DNA from: Megalodesulfovibrio gigas DSM 1382 = ATCC 19364
GTDB taxonomy: Bacteria > Desulfobacterota > Desulfovibrionia > Desulfovibrionales > Desulfovibrionaceae
Direction: 5' to 3'
DNA: 42,081 nucleotides
NCBI RefSeq assembly: GCF_000468495.1
Contig: NC_022444.1
Location: 1,135,258-1,177,338 of the forward strand
The notes beneath the pieces are model-generated. The model was not told where the DNA came from. It ran no database searches and saw nothing but the letters and a program-made list of their open reading frames with translations. Position 1 is the stretch's first letter, and the number at the start of each line of letters is the position of its first letter. The position numbers and the translations under genes were made by a program. Below, piece by piece: positions 1-7,340 of this stretch.

Positions 1-92
1 AAAAAGTCTTTGGGAAGGGGGCCAGCTTTTGAAGGGCGGAAGAACATTTCTTCAGACAAGGGTTCCCCCGAGAGTTCTTTTCAAAAACAACG
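1..92 (-). repeat. Degenerate copy R1 of a dispersed palindromic repeat
   Basis: The left end reads AAAAAGTCTTTGGGAAGGGG, the same tail as in copies R2 to R5 (35029-35092, 35153-35212, 41340-41402, 42033-42081). The right part keeps AAGGGTTCCCCCGAGAG, one hairpin arm, but the centre is degraded and no perfect stem remains. It lies directly downstream of the HD-GYP gene on the minus strand, so read in that direction the order is arm, then CCCTTCCCAAAGACTTTTT. That is the same gene-hairpin-tail order as R2, R4 and R5. It may act as a weak terminator or mRNA-end element. Confidence 0.6.
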
Positions 93-114
93 TGCTCTAG
101 CGAGCGTCGCGTCC

Positions 115-1350
115 TCACCCCACCAGGGGGGTGACGTCCAGTTTGTAGTCCCGCGGGTCCAGGCAATCCACGATCTTGCGGGCGCGGGGGCCTTGCAGGG
201 TCTTTTCCTGCGCCAGATCCACCAGCACCTGCGATCGCGGCCGCATGCGTTCGTCAAAGGCCACCTTCACCAGGGGCAGCAGGGGCAGGGACGGGTTGGC
301 CGCCACCACCACGCCGTGGGAAAAATCCGAAAGCCGCACCAGACTGCCCACGGGATAAATGCCCACGGTTTTGATGAACCGCTCCACCATGCCGGGGAAG
401 AAATCCTCCCCGCGCATGTTGTACATGATGGACAGGGCCTTGTTGGGCAGCATGCCGCCTTTGTACACCCGGCGGCTGGTCAGGGCGTCATAGACGTCCG
501 CCACGCTGATGATGCGCCCGAAGAGGTGCACGGCCTCGCCGGTCAGCTTGGCCGGATAGCCGCAGCCATTGCATTTTTCGTGATGTTCGAGGATGCCGCG
601 CAGTACGGCGGCGTCCTTGATGCCGCTGGAGGCGCATAATGCGTACCCGCGCTCCGGGTGCGACTTGATGACCTCGAACTCTTCCGGACTCAGTTTGCCG
701 GGCTTGTTGAGCACGTGCTGTGGAACGCGCTGCTTGCCCAGGTCGTGAAACAGGCCGGCCAGCCCAAGGAGCCGCAGCGTGGATTTCGGCAATTGCAGGG
801 ACTTGCCGAAGGACACGCTGAGCACCGAGACATTGATGCTGTGCGTGTACGTGTATTCGTCGAAGGTCTTCAGCTTGGTGAGGGAGATGAGGGCATCGTC
901 GCTGCGCAACAGGGACTCGATCACCTGCTCCACCAGGACTTCGCAGGCGGCGATCTCCGGCATGGAGCCGTCACGGGCAGCGTCGAGAAACATGCGGACA
1001 TTCTGCATGGCCTCGGCATACAGCCGCCTGGCGGTGTTCATCTCCCCGCGCAAGGCGTCGTGCCGGTCAAGCATGATCTTGGCTTCCGACCAATCGCCTC
1101 GTTCCGGGGCGGCCAGCACGCCGTCGGCCATGTGCTGTTCCGGGGTGCGGCCGTCGTCCTCGAACACGTAGGTGCCGCGGGCCGGATCCACGAAGACATC
1201 CGTATAGCCTTCCTTCACCAGCGAATCCACGAGCTCCTGGCTTGTCACCAGGCCTTCCTGGGCGTATAAATTCGGGTGTTCCAGCCAGGACAGGCCGGAA
1301 TCGGCAATGAACATGCCCACCTTGAGATCACCGACGCACATTTTCTTCAC
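115..1350 (-). CDS. HD-GYP domain cyclic-di-GMP phosphodiesterase (DUF3391-HD-GYP type)
   Basis: Predicted cytoplasmic c-di-GMP phosphodiesterase of 411 residues. The N-terminus (about residues 5-110) matches the DUF3391 pattern, with a DLKVGMF start followed by SWLEHP. The HD-GYP domain follows, with the metal-binding HD of FHDLGK near residue 202 and HHEKCNGCGYP near 256-266. I chose the GTG at 1350 because AGGGAG lies 6 nt upstream and the family begins close to its VGM motif. The in-frame ATG at 1407 has no good ribosome site and overlaps the -35 of a plausible promoter (1385-1412). The gene is divergent from the hybrid kinase operon and would couple c-di-GMP breakdown to nearby motility functions. 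The biochemical activity is inferred from family motifs. Confidence 0.88.
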   Translation of the reverse strand: MKKMCVGDLKVGMFIADSGLSWLEHPNLYAQEGLVTSQELVDSLVKEGYTDVFVDPARGTYVFEDDGRTPEQHMADGVLAAPERGDWSEAKIMLDRHDALRGEMNTARRLYAEAMQNVRMFLDAARDGSMPEIAACEVLVEQVIESLLRSDDALISLTKLKTFDEYTYTHSINVSVLSVSFGKSLQLPKSTLRLLGLAGLFHDLGKQRVPQHVLNKPGKLSPEEFEVIKSHPERGYALCASSGIKDAAVLRGILEHHEKCNGCGYPAKLTGEAVHLFGRIISVADVYDALTSRRVYKGGMLPNKALSIMYNMRGEDFFPGMVERFIKTVGIYPVGSLVRLSDFSHGVVVAANPSLPLLPLVKVAFDERMRPRSQVLVDLAQEKTLQGPRARKIVDCLDPRDYKLDVTPLVG

Positions 1351-1384
1351 AAGATGCTCCCTTAGAGCTGACGGCGTGCCGGGA

Positions 1385-1412
1385 ACTCTAGCAGATTTTT
1401 TCGACATGACAA
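1385..1412 (-). promoter_or_regulatory. Candidate sigma70 promoter of the HD-GYP gene
   Basis: On the minus strand TTGTCA (1407-1412) and TAGAGT (1385-1390) are separated by 16 nt. Transcription would start near 1378, leaving about 28 nt of leader that includes the AGGGAG ribosome site before the GTG at 1350. An imperfect palindrome CACAATGTTGTG at 1460-1471, in the gap shared with the divergent operon, could be an operator. No experimental support is visible. Confidence 0.4.
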
Positions 1413-1532
1413 TGACATATCTTCCCACACACCCATTGCGGCCACGGCAGCGCCCCTGCCACAATGTTGTGCCGCCCTCTTGATGCATCTCGGCGTTTCA
1501 GGCACCTTCACAGGATACCGAGGACAATGGGC

Positions 1533-3125
1533 ATGGCAGAAGTGGAAATCATGATTGTGGACGACGAACGCATCGTCGCCCTGGACATCAAGAATACCCT
1601 GGAACGCCTGGGCTACAAGGTTCCGGCCATCTGCTCCACCGGCGAGGAAGCCGTGGAAAAGGCGGCAGAGCTGACGCCAGACCTCATCCTCATGGACATC
1701 AAGCTCAGGGGCGAGATGGACGGGGTGCAGGCAGCGGAGCTCATCCACACGCGGCAGGGGACGCCCATCATCTTCCTCACCGCCTATTCCGACGAAAAAA
1801 CGCTGGAACGCGCCAAGCTCTCGGAGCCCTTCGGCTACCTCATCAAGCCCTTTGAAGAACGCGAGCTGCATTCCAACATCGAAATCGCCCTGTTCAAGGT
1901 CCGCGCCGAGCGGCAACTGCGCTCGGCCAAGCAGACCGCCGAACGCGCCAGCCAGCACAAAAGCGCCTTTCTGGCCAACATGAGCCACGAAATCCGCTCG
2001 CCCATGAACGGCATCATCGGCATGACCGAACTGGCCCTGGACACGGACCTCACCGACGAACAGCGCGACTTCCTGGAAACCGTGCGCGACTCGGCGGAAA
2101 CCCTGCTGCGCATCATCAACGATATCCTGGATTTTTCCAAAATCGAAGCCCGCAAGATGGAACTGGCCAAGGTGGATTTCGACCTGCGGGCCACCCTGGA
2201 CAAGGCCCTCAAGCCCCACCGACACGCCTGCGAACGCAAGGGCATCTTCTGTTCCCTGCACATCAGCCCGGACGTGCCTCCCCGTCTGAACGGCGATCCC
2301 GGCCGCCTGGGGCAGATCATTGGCAACCTCGTCTCCAATGCCGTCAAATACACCGACGCCGGCGGCGTGGAGGTGGAGGTGAACATGGTCACCGTACCCC
2401 TGAGCCGCGAGGAGGTGGAGGCCAGGGCCAGGGCCATGCAGCCCAGCCCGGTGAAGCTCCTGTTCTCCGTGCGCGATTCCGGCCTGGGCATCCCCCAGGA
2501 AAAGCACCGCGAAATTTTTGAATGCTATCTCCAGGCCCCCACGGCCCGGCAGTATGGCGGCACCGGGCTGGGGCTGGCCATCGCCAAGGAACTGGCGGAG
2601 ATGATGGCCGGCGCCATCTGGCTGCGCAGCCGGCCGGGGCTGGGCTCCACGTTTTACTTCACCGCCACCTTCCAGCCGCCGGCCGTGCTTGCGCCGCGTC
2701 CGGCCGCAGCCGAATCCCTGCCTGCCGGCAGCGCCCGCTGTCTGGAAGTACTGATGGTGGACGACAACATCGTCAGCCAGCGTCTGGCCGTGCGGCTGCT
2801 GGAAAAGCAGGGCCACCAGGCAGTGTGCGCCGGCAATGGCCTGCAGGCCCTGGACGCCCTGCAGACCCGACGCTTCGACATGGTGCTGACCAACATCCAG
2901 ATGCCGGAAATGGATGGCCTGGAACTGCTGGAACACATCCGCAACGGCGCCGTGCCCGGCCTGTCTCCCAGCATTCCCGTGGTGGCCATCACCGCGCATG
3001 CCCTCAAGGGCGACCGGGAACGCTTTCTCGCCGCCGGCATGGACGGGTACATCGCCAAACCCGTGAACGCAGCCGAATTCCAACGCGTACTGACCCAGGT
3101 GGCCAGCAGGCTCCCTGCCGAGTAA
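1533..3125 (+). CDS. Hybrid sensor histidine kinase, REC-HisKA-HATPase-REC
   Basis: A 530-residue soluble protein without membrane segments. The N-terminal receiver (about 3-120) has the acidic pair in VDDE, phospho-acceptor D55 (LILMDIKL), the T of FLTAYS and the K of LIKPFEE. The HisKA H-box MSHEIRSPMNG contains H152. The ATPase domain has the N box (NLVSNAVKY), DSGLGIP and GGTGLGLAIA. A second receiver starts near residue 400 (VLMVDDN), but the phospho-acceptor position is Asn454 (VLTNIQMPEMDG) where Asp is expected. The ATG at 1533 has GAGGA 8 nt upstream; an ATG at 1527 is too close to it. It is the first gene of a three-gene signalling operon. With no sensor domain, input probably comes from another kinase through the first receiver. 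Confidence 0.9.
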   Translation: MAEVEIMIVDDERIVALDIKNTLERLGYKVPAICSTGEEAVEKAAELTPDLILMDIKLRGEMDGVQAAELIHTRQGTPIIFLTAYSDEKTLERAKLSEPFGYLIKPFEERELHSNIEIALFKVRAERQLRSAKQTAERASQHKSAFLANMSHEIRSPMNGIIGMTELALDTDLTDEQRDFLETVRDSAETLLRIINDILDFSKIEARKMELAKVDFDLRATLDKALKPHRHACERKGIFCSLHISPDVPPRLNGDPGRLGQIIGNLVSNAVKYTDAGGVEVEVNMVTVPLSREEVEARARAMQPSPVKLLFSVRDSGLGIPQEKHREIFECYLQAPTARQYGGTGLGLAIAKELAEMMAGAIWLRSRPGLGSTFYFTATFQPPAVLAPRPAAAESLPAGSARCLEVLMVDDNIVSQRLAVRLLEKQGHQAVCAGNGLQALDALQTRRFDMVLTNIQMPEMDGLELLEHIRNGAVPGLSPSIPVVAITAHALKGDRERFLAAGMDGYIAKPVNAAEFQRVLTQVASRLPAE

Positions 3126-3132
3126 GGCTCCC

Positions 3133-5046
3133 GTGTCCGCACCAGAAAAACCGCCCGATCTCGGGCCGCCTCTTCCGGGGCAGGACACGCTGGCCCTGTA
3201 TCGCCTCATCGCCAACCTGTTGCCCGTGGCCGTGGCCATCACGGATCCGCAAGGCCGCATCGTCGAGGCCAACGCCGCCGCGGCCGCCATCTTCGACCGA
3301 CCGCGGGAACAGCTCCTCGGCCACGAGGTAACGGCCGCGCGCTGGCCGATGTTCCAGCAGGATGGTTCCCCCCTGCCCCCGCACGCATCTCCCGCTGCCG
3401 AAGCACTGGCCCAGGGCGCGATGCGCGGTCCCGCCTTGCTGGGTATGCGCCGGACGGATGGCGCCATGGCCTGGCTGCGCACCTGGGCCGCGCCCATCCC
3501 GCTGCCGGGCTACGGCGTGGTGCTGGTGGCCCAGGACGAAACAGCCCACTGCGCCACAATGGACGCGCTCCACGCCCGCGAACAGCGATATCGCCTGGCC
3601 CTGGTGGCCGGCGGCCTGGGCAGCTGGGAATGGAACATGGCGGCACGCACGCTGCATCTGGACGTCTTCCTCAAGCAGATGCTGGGCTTTGCCGAGACGG
3701 AACTGCCCTCCACCGTGGACGCCTGGGCCGCCCGCATCCATCCGGATGATCGGGAATCCGTTCTCGCTGCAGCCCGCGCCCATGTGGAAGGCGCGCTGGA
3801 TGTCTTCGAGATGGAACACCGCATGCTCCACAAAGACGGCCGCATCCTGTGGTTCCTCACCCGGGGCGCGGTGGTGCGGGATGACGCCGGCAAACCCTTG
3901 CTGTTCCGCGGCACGCATGTGGATGTCACCCATTTTCGCCACGCCCGCGAGGCCGCCGCCAAAGGCGAACGTCTGGCCCAGTCCATCACCGACAACCTGC
4001 CCCTGGGACTGGCGGTGATCGATTCGCAGCGACACATCGTGCTGGCCAATCACAAGCTGCGGCAGTGGTATCCCCACGTGGATTTCGACTCCCTGCCCCA
4101 ATGCCGGCTGCTGCTGCCCACCCTGGCCCAGACAGCGCCCTGCCCCTGCGAGACGACCGGCTGCTGCCGGGACACCCCTCGGGAACTGCATCTGGACGTG
4201 CCCCTGCCCCACGGCATGCGCACCCTGCGCTTCTCCTTCTGCCCGCTGCCCACGGCGGCCCCTGGCGGGCAGGACGTGGTGCTGCTGGTGGAAGACGTGA
4301 CCGAAAAGCTGGCCGTGGAAGCCCGGCTGCACCGCGCCCAAAAGCTGGAAGCCATGGGCACCCTGGCTGCTGGCATCGCCCACGAGATCAACCAGCCCCT
4401 GAATGCCTTGCAGCTGTACGGCAGCGGCCTGGAAATGCTGCTGGAGAGCAACCCCAGCCTGCCCGTGGCCACCATTCGGGAACGCATCGGCCTGATGTTG
4501 CAGGAGGCCAACAAGGTGCGCGACATCATCAACCACATGCGCGCCCTCTCCCGCCTGGACACTCCGGCCGCCATCCAGCCCGTGGACATGGCAGCCTCGG
4601 TGCGCAGCGCCCTGCAACTGGTGCGTGCCCAGCTTGCCGCCCACGGCATCGAACTCGCCCTGCACCTGCCTGCGGCGCTGCCGCACGTCCTGGCCAGCCC
4701 CGTACAACTGGAGCAGGTGGTCATCAACCTGGTGGTCAACGCCATGCAGGCCCTGGATACCCTGCCCGTGGACCCGCTGCGCCCGAAACTCATTCGCGTG
4801 GAGGGCTGCGCCCGGGGTGGACAGGTCCTGCTGATCGTGGAAGACAATGGCCCTGGCCTGGGTGGACGCCAGGACCGGCTGTTCGATCCGTTCTTCACCA
4901 CCAAGGACGCCAGCCTGTGCATGGGGCTGGGATTATCCATCGTGCACAGCCTGGCCCGCTCCTGGGGCGCGGACGTGCTGGCCGAAGCCGCCGCCGGACA
5001 GGGAGCCCGTTTCTCCCTGGTACTGCGCGCGGCCGACCCGTCGTGA
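3133..5046 (+). CDS. PAS-domain sensor histidine kinase
   Basis: A 637-residue cytoplasmic kinase starting at GTG, 7 nt after the previous stop codon, with TAAGG just upstream. Three PAS-like regions are visible: about 20-130, 150-270 (a PAS/PAC pair with WEWN and IHPDDR) and 285-395. The third contains the Cys cluster CPCETTGCC (Cys337, 339, 344, 345), which could bind metal or an Fe-S cluster. HisKA follows (AHEINQPLNAL, His417), then HATPase_c with NLVVNAMQALD, EDNGPGL and FDPFFTTKD. This H-box and ATPase form are typical of kinases that pair with NtrC-family regulators. The next gene is such a regulator, so they are very probably cognate. The signal sensed is unknown. Confidence 0.9.
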   Translation: MSAPEKPPDLGPPLPGQDTLALYRLIANLLPVAVAITDPQGRIVEANAAAAAIFDRPREQLLGHEVTAARWPMFQQDGSPLPPHASPAAEALAQGAMRGPALLGMRRTDGAMAWLRTWAAPIPLPGYGVVLVAQDETAHCATMDALHAREQRYRLALVAGGLGSWEWNMAARTLHLDVFLKQMLGFAETELPSTVDAWAARIHPDDRESVLAAARAHVEGALDVFEMEHRMLHKDGRILWFLTRGAVVRDDAGKPLLFRGTHVDVTHFRHAREAAAKGERLAQSITDNLPLGLAVIDSQRHIVLANHKLRQWYPHVDFDSLPQCRLLLPTLAQTAPCPCETTGCCRDTPRELHLDVPLPHGMRTLRFSFCPLPTAAPGGQDVVLLVEDVTEKLAVEARLHRAQKLEAMGTLAAGIAHEINQPLNALQLYGSGLEMLLESNPSLPVATIRERIGLMLQEANKVRDIINHMRALSRLDTPAAIQPVDMAASVRSALQLVRAQLAAHGIELALHLPAALPHVLASPVQLEQVVINLVVNAMQALDTLPVDPLRPKLIRVEGCARGGQVLLIVEDNGPGLGGRQDRLFDPFFTTKDASLCMGLGLSIVHSLARSWGADVLAEAAAGQGARFSLVLRAADPS

Positions 5047-5053
5047 GGTGCCC

Positions 5054-6514
5054 ATGCGCGTGCTGGTAGTGGATGACAATCCCAACAGTCTCAAAAGTCT
5101 GGAAGTGGTCATCGCCGACCTGGGCCACTCCCCTGCCGCGGTTGCCGGCGGGCAGGAGGCCATGGCCGCGCTCCGGCGCGAACGCTTTCCCCTGGTGGTC
5201 ACGGACATCCGCATGCCCGGCATGGACGGCCTGGAGCTGCTGACGGCCATCAAGACGGACCCGGCCTGCAGCACCTGCGACGTGGTGCTCATCACCGGCC
5301 ACGGCGACATGGAAACCGCCATCGAAGCCCTGCGCAAGGGCGCCTATGACTATCTGAACAAACCCATCAATGCCCGCGAACTGGCCGCCGTCATCGAACG
5401 CGCCGCGGAACACCAGGCCCTGCTGCGCGAAAATCAGGCCCTCAAGGCCCCCGTGGAGCAGCATGTGGCCGCCGCCACGACCAGCCTGCGCCAGGATCTG
5501 GACCAGGCCCGCAAACTGCTGCGGAAGCATGCCGGCCTGGACGGCGTGGTGGCTGCCGCCCCGCGCATGCTGCAGCTCTTTGACGAAACCCGGCTGTTCC
5601 ATGCCAACCCGGATGTGCCCGTGCTGCTGGAAGGAGAAACCGGCGTGGGCAAGGAAGTCCTGGCCCGGGCCATCCACTTTGGCGAATCCGGGTGCGATCA
5701 GCCCTTCATTGCCATCAACTGCGCCGCCATCCCCACAGAGCTGTTCGAATCCGAACTGTTCGGCCACGATCCGGGTGCCTACACGGGCAGCGCGCCCCGC
5801 GGCGCCCTGGGCAAGATGGAACTGGCCGGCCAGGGGACCCTCTTTCTGGACGAAATCGCCGAACTGCCCCTGACGCTGCAACCCAAGCTGCTGCGGGTGC
5901 TGGAGGAACGCACCTTCTATCGCGTGGGCGGCGTCAAGCGGCGGCAGTTCAAGGCCCGTGTCGTCTGCGCAGCCAACCAGGGTCTGGAGCAACTGGTGCA
6001 TGCGGGCCGGTTCCGGCGCGACCTCTTCCACCGCCTCAAGGTGGGCCATCTGGTCATCCCCCCGTTGCGGGAACGCCCCCAGGATATCGAGGCCCTGGCC
6101 CGTCACTTTCTGCAGCGCGAAGCCGTCAAAAAGCGCAAGGCCTTCCGCTCCCTGCATCCGGACACCCTGGCCCTGCTCCAACGCTGCTCCTGGCCGGGCA
6201 ATGTGCGGGAACTGGAACACGCCATCGAACGCGCCGTGCTCCTCTGCGACGATACGGTGCTGCGGCCCGAGCACCTGTCCTTCCTGGCCTCTCCCGCCAC
6301 CGCCTGCACGGAGACAACGTCCCTGCCGCCCTCGTCCATCCTGCACCTGCCCCAGGCCCTTCCGGAAGAGGGGCTGGACCTGGAAGCCCTGACCGCGCAC
6401 ATCGTGGAACAGGCTGTGGCCAAATTCCATGGCAATAAGAGCCGCGCCGCGGCATATCTGGGCATCTCCCGCTTTGCCCTGCACCGCCGGCTGCAAAAAG
6501 AGCCCGGGCGATAA
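5054..6514 (+). CDS. Sigma54-dependent NtrC-family response regulator (REC-AAA+-Fis)
   Basis: A 486-residue enhancer-binding protein. The receiver (about 1-120) has VVDDN, D51 in VVTDIRMPGMDG, the T of LITGHG and the K of NKP. The AAA+ domain has Walker A GETGVGKE (194-201), a Walker B GTLFLDEI and the FRRDLFHRL region. The sigma54-contact loop is GAYTGS (241-246), not the usual GAFTGA. A Fis-type helix-turn-helix ends the protein (GNKSRAAAYLGISRFALHRR). ATG at 5054 follows GAGGTG, 7 nt after the upstream kinase stop. It should activate a sigma54 promoter when phosphorylated. The best candidate in this window is 124 bp downstream of its own stop codon (6638-6653), with palindromic motifs in between. 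Confidence 0.93.
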   Translation: MRVLVVDDNPNSLKSLEVVIADLGHSPAAVAGGQEAMAALRRERFPLVVTDIRMPGMDGLELLTAIKTDPACSTCDVVLITGHGDMETAIEALRKGAYDYLNKPINARELAAVIERAAEHQALLRENQALKAPVEQHVAAATTSLRQDLDQARKLLRKHAGLDGVVAAAPRMLQLFDETRLFHANPDVPVLLEGETGVGKEVLARAIHFGESGCDQPFIAINCAAIPTELFESELFGHDPGAYTGSAPRGALGKMELAGQGTLFLDEIAELPLTLQPKLLRVLEERTFYRVGGVKRRQFKARVVCAANQGLEQLVHAGRFRRDLFHRLKVGHLVIPPLRERPQDIEALARHFLQREAVKKRKAFRSLHPDTLALLQRCSWPGNVRELEHAIERAVLLCDDTVLRPEHLSFLASPATACTETTSLPPSSILHLPQALPEEGLDLEALTAHIVEQAVAKFHGNKSRAAAYLGISRFALHRRLQKEPGR

Positions 6515-6521
6515 CGCACAG

Positions 6522-6548
6522 CGCACAGGTATATGTGCGAAAACGCAC
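6522..6548 (+). promoter_or_regulatory. Candidate upstream activating sites for a sigma54 activator
   Basis: Overlapping palindromes: CGCACA (6522-6527) pairs with TGTGCG (6534-6539), and GTGCG (6535-6539) pairs across AAAA with CGCAC (6544-6548). They sit about 105-130 bp upstream of the -12 element at 6649-6653, the usual distance for an NtrC-family activator, and directly after the activator gene. There is no T-run, so they do not read as a terminator. Assignment to that activator is inference. Confidence 0.4.
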
Positions 6549-6637
6549 CCTCGCCGCCGACGCATGCCGGGGGTGCCCCAGGGTGATTATCCCTATCAAT
6601 TCGGATTGTTGCCCGAATATCACCCCGTGGCGAAATT

Positions 6638-6653
6638 TGGCACGCCAGATGCA
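6638..6653 (+). promoter_or_regulatory. Sigma54 (-24/-12) promoter
   Basis: TGGCACGCCAGATGCA matches the sigma54 consensus TGGCAC, any 5, TTGCA at all positions but one, with correct GG-to-GC spacing. Transcription would start near 6664-6666 and reach the small ORF at 6683 after a leader of about 18 nt. A second inverted repeat, ATTCGG (6599-6604) with CCGAAT (6613-6618), lies 20 bp upstream and may be a regulator site. This is the only strong sigma54 box I noticed in the window. Confidence 0.72.
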
Positions 6654-6682
6654 TAAAGAGCCTCAAGTAAGGCTGCGTTGCC

Positions 6683-7027
6683 ATGCACGTACTCGTCATT
6701 CACAGATGCGCCACCACATTGCAGCAGGTTTGCCAGGCACTGCAGGCGGCCGGGCTCACCTGCGAATGCCACAGCTCCCCAGTGGCGGCAGCGTACACGT
6801 TCGCCTTCAGCGGTGTCCCGTTTGAGGCGGTGCTGGTCGATGGCGAGATGGGGAAAGAATGCAGCAGTGGCGTGCTCCAGGTCATCCGCGCCCTGCAACC
6901 GGACATCCACATCCAGGTTGCGGAAACGGCCCTGGAGGCCTGCCGGGTCGCAGGCGATTTGCAGCGCACGGCAAAGGAGCTGCATTCCCTTGCCACAGCG
7001 AAACTTGCTGGCGGCCGACTGAGTTGA
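6683..7027 (+). CDS. Small degenerate receiver-like protein
   Basis: A 114-residue soluble protein that I recognise only by fold-like pattern. It starts MHVLVIHRC where a receiver has a beta strand then an acidic pair, and has FEAVLVDGEMGKE around residues 47-57 where the phospho-acceptor loop (D53) would be. The acidic pair is replaced by His-Arg, and no conserved Thr or Lys follows, so ordinary Mg-dependent phosphorylation is unlikely. TAAGG at 6668-6672 is a 10-nt-spaced ribosome site for the ATG at 6683. It is the first gene after the sigma54 promoter and is followed by the C-loop hairpins. Possible roles are partner or antagonist of the upstream kinases, or a short coding leader of the RNA. 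Function is unknown. Confidence 0.7.
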   Translation: MHVLVIHRCATTLQQVCQALQAAGLTCECHSSPVAAAYTFAFSGVPFEAVLVDGEMGKECSSGVLQVIRALQPDIHIQVAETALEACRVAGDLQRTAKELHSLATAKLAGGRLS

Positions 7028-7054
7028 ATTGATGCGGTGGATTGTTCTCTGACA

Positions 7055-7300
7055 TTGCCCGGCCCATGCCGGCAACCATATCGGCCGTCCTTCCCCCCCC
7101 TGGACGGCTGACCTGCCGACCGCTCTCTCATAGGACCCCCCCTCCTGCAGCGGTCGGTTCGACGCAACGGGAGCTCGCGGCGGCTGCGCATCCTGCGCGG
7201 CTGCCCGCTCCCTGCCCATAGCGGGGACCATCCCCCCCGGTCCCCCCCCCAAGCGCCTTGCCTGCCAGGTACCCCCCCCACCGGGCAGGCAAGGCCTTTT
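7055..7300 (+). ncRNA. Candidate structured RNA: six tandem hairpins with C-run loops
   Basis: Every part of this gap folds locally. H0 is 7055-7075 (loop CCCATG). H1 is 7084-7108, GCCGTCC/GGACGGC closing TTCCCCCCCCT. H2 is 7116-7157, a 9-bp outer stem with an inner AGGA/TCCT closing exactly C7. H3 is 7169-7212, outer GGGAGC/GCTCCC with an inner 12-bp stem and loop TCC. H4 is 7223-7245, GGGGACC/GGTCCCC around AT plus C7. H5 is 7255-7295, a 12-bp stem with an inner GGT/ACC around A plus C8, followed by CTTTT. So four hairpins present C7-C8 and the element ends in its own terminator. It could be the 3' part of the sigma54 transcript or an independent sRNA. I know no named family with this layout; the ncRNA call is inference from structure. 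Confidence 0.55.
7255..7300 (+). terminator. Intrinsic terminator ending the receiver-like/C-loop transcript
   Basis: GCCTTGCCTGCC (7255-7266) pairs perfectly with GGCAGGCAAGGC (7284-7295), a 12-bp GC-rich stem followed by CTTTT at 7296-7300. The 17-nt loop includes C8. It is oriented for the + strand. Read from the minus strand the stem is followed by a G-run, not a T-run, so it does not serve the convergent kinase gene as a classical terminator. Confidence 0.75.
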
Positions 7301-7340
7301 CATGGCGCGTTGCGAGCCAGGATCAAAGGGAATTGCCGAC

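Noticed and set aside
1351-1407. ATG at 1407 as start of the HD-GYP gene
   Set aside because: Overlaps the -35 of the likely promoter and lacks a ribosome site; GTG 1350 has AGGGAG at 6 nt and fits the family start.
6678-7022. Alternative + frame over the small receiver-like gene, one base class away
   Set aside because: Its product lacks any fold-like pattern, and the ribosome site TAAGG and receiver-like strands favour the frame starting at 6683.
7084-7300. CRISPR array or REP/BIME cluster in the C-loop hairpin region
   Set aside because: Stems differ from each other and there is no constant direct repeat with spacers; only the C-runs recur.
7084-7300. Minus-strand RNA with G-run loops or G-quadruplexes as the main function
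   Set aside because: Possible in principle, but the terminator T-run and the sigma54 promoter both point to the + strand, so the C-loop reading is preferred.
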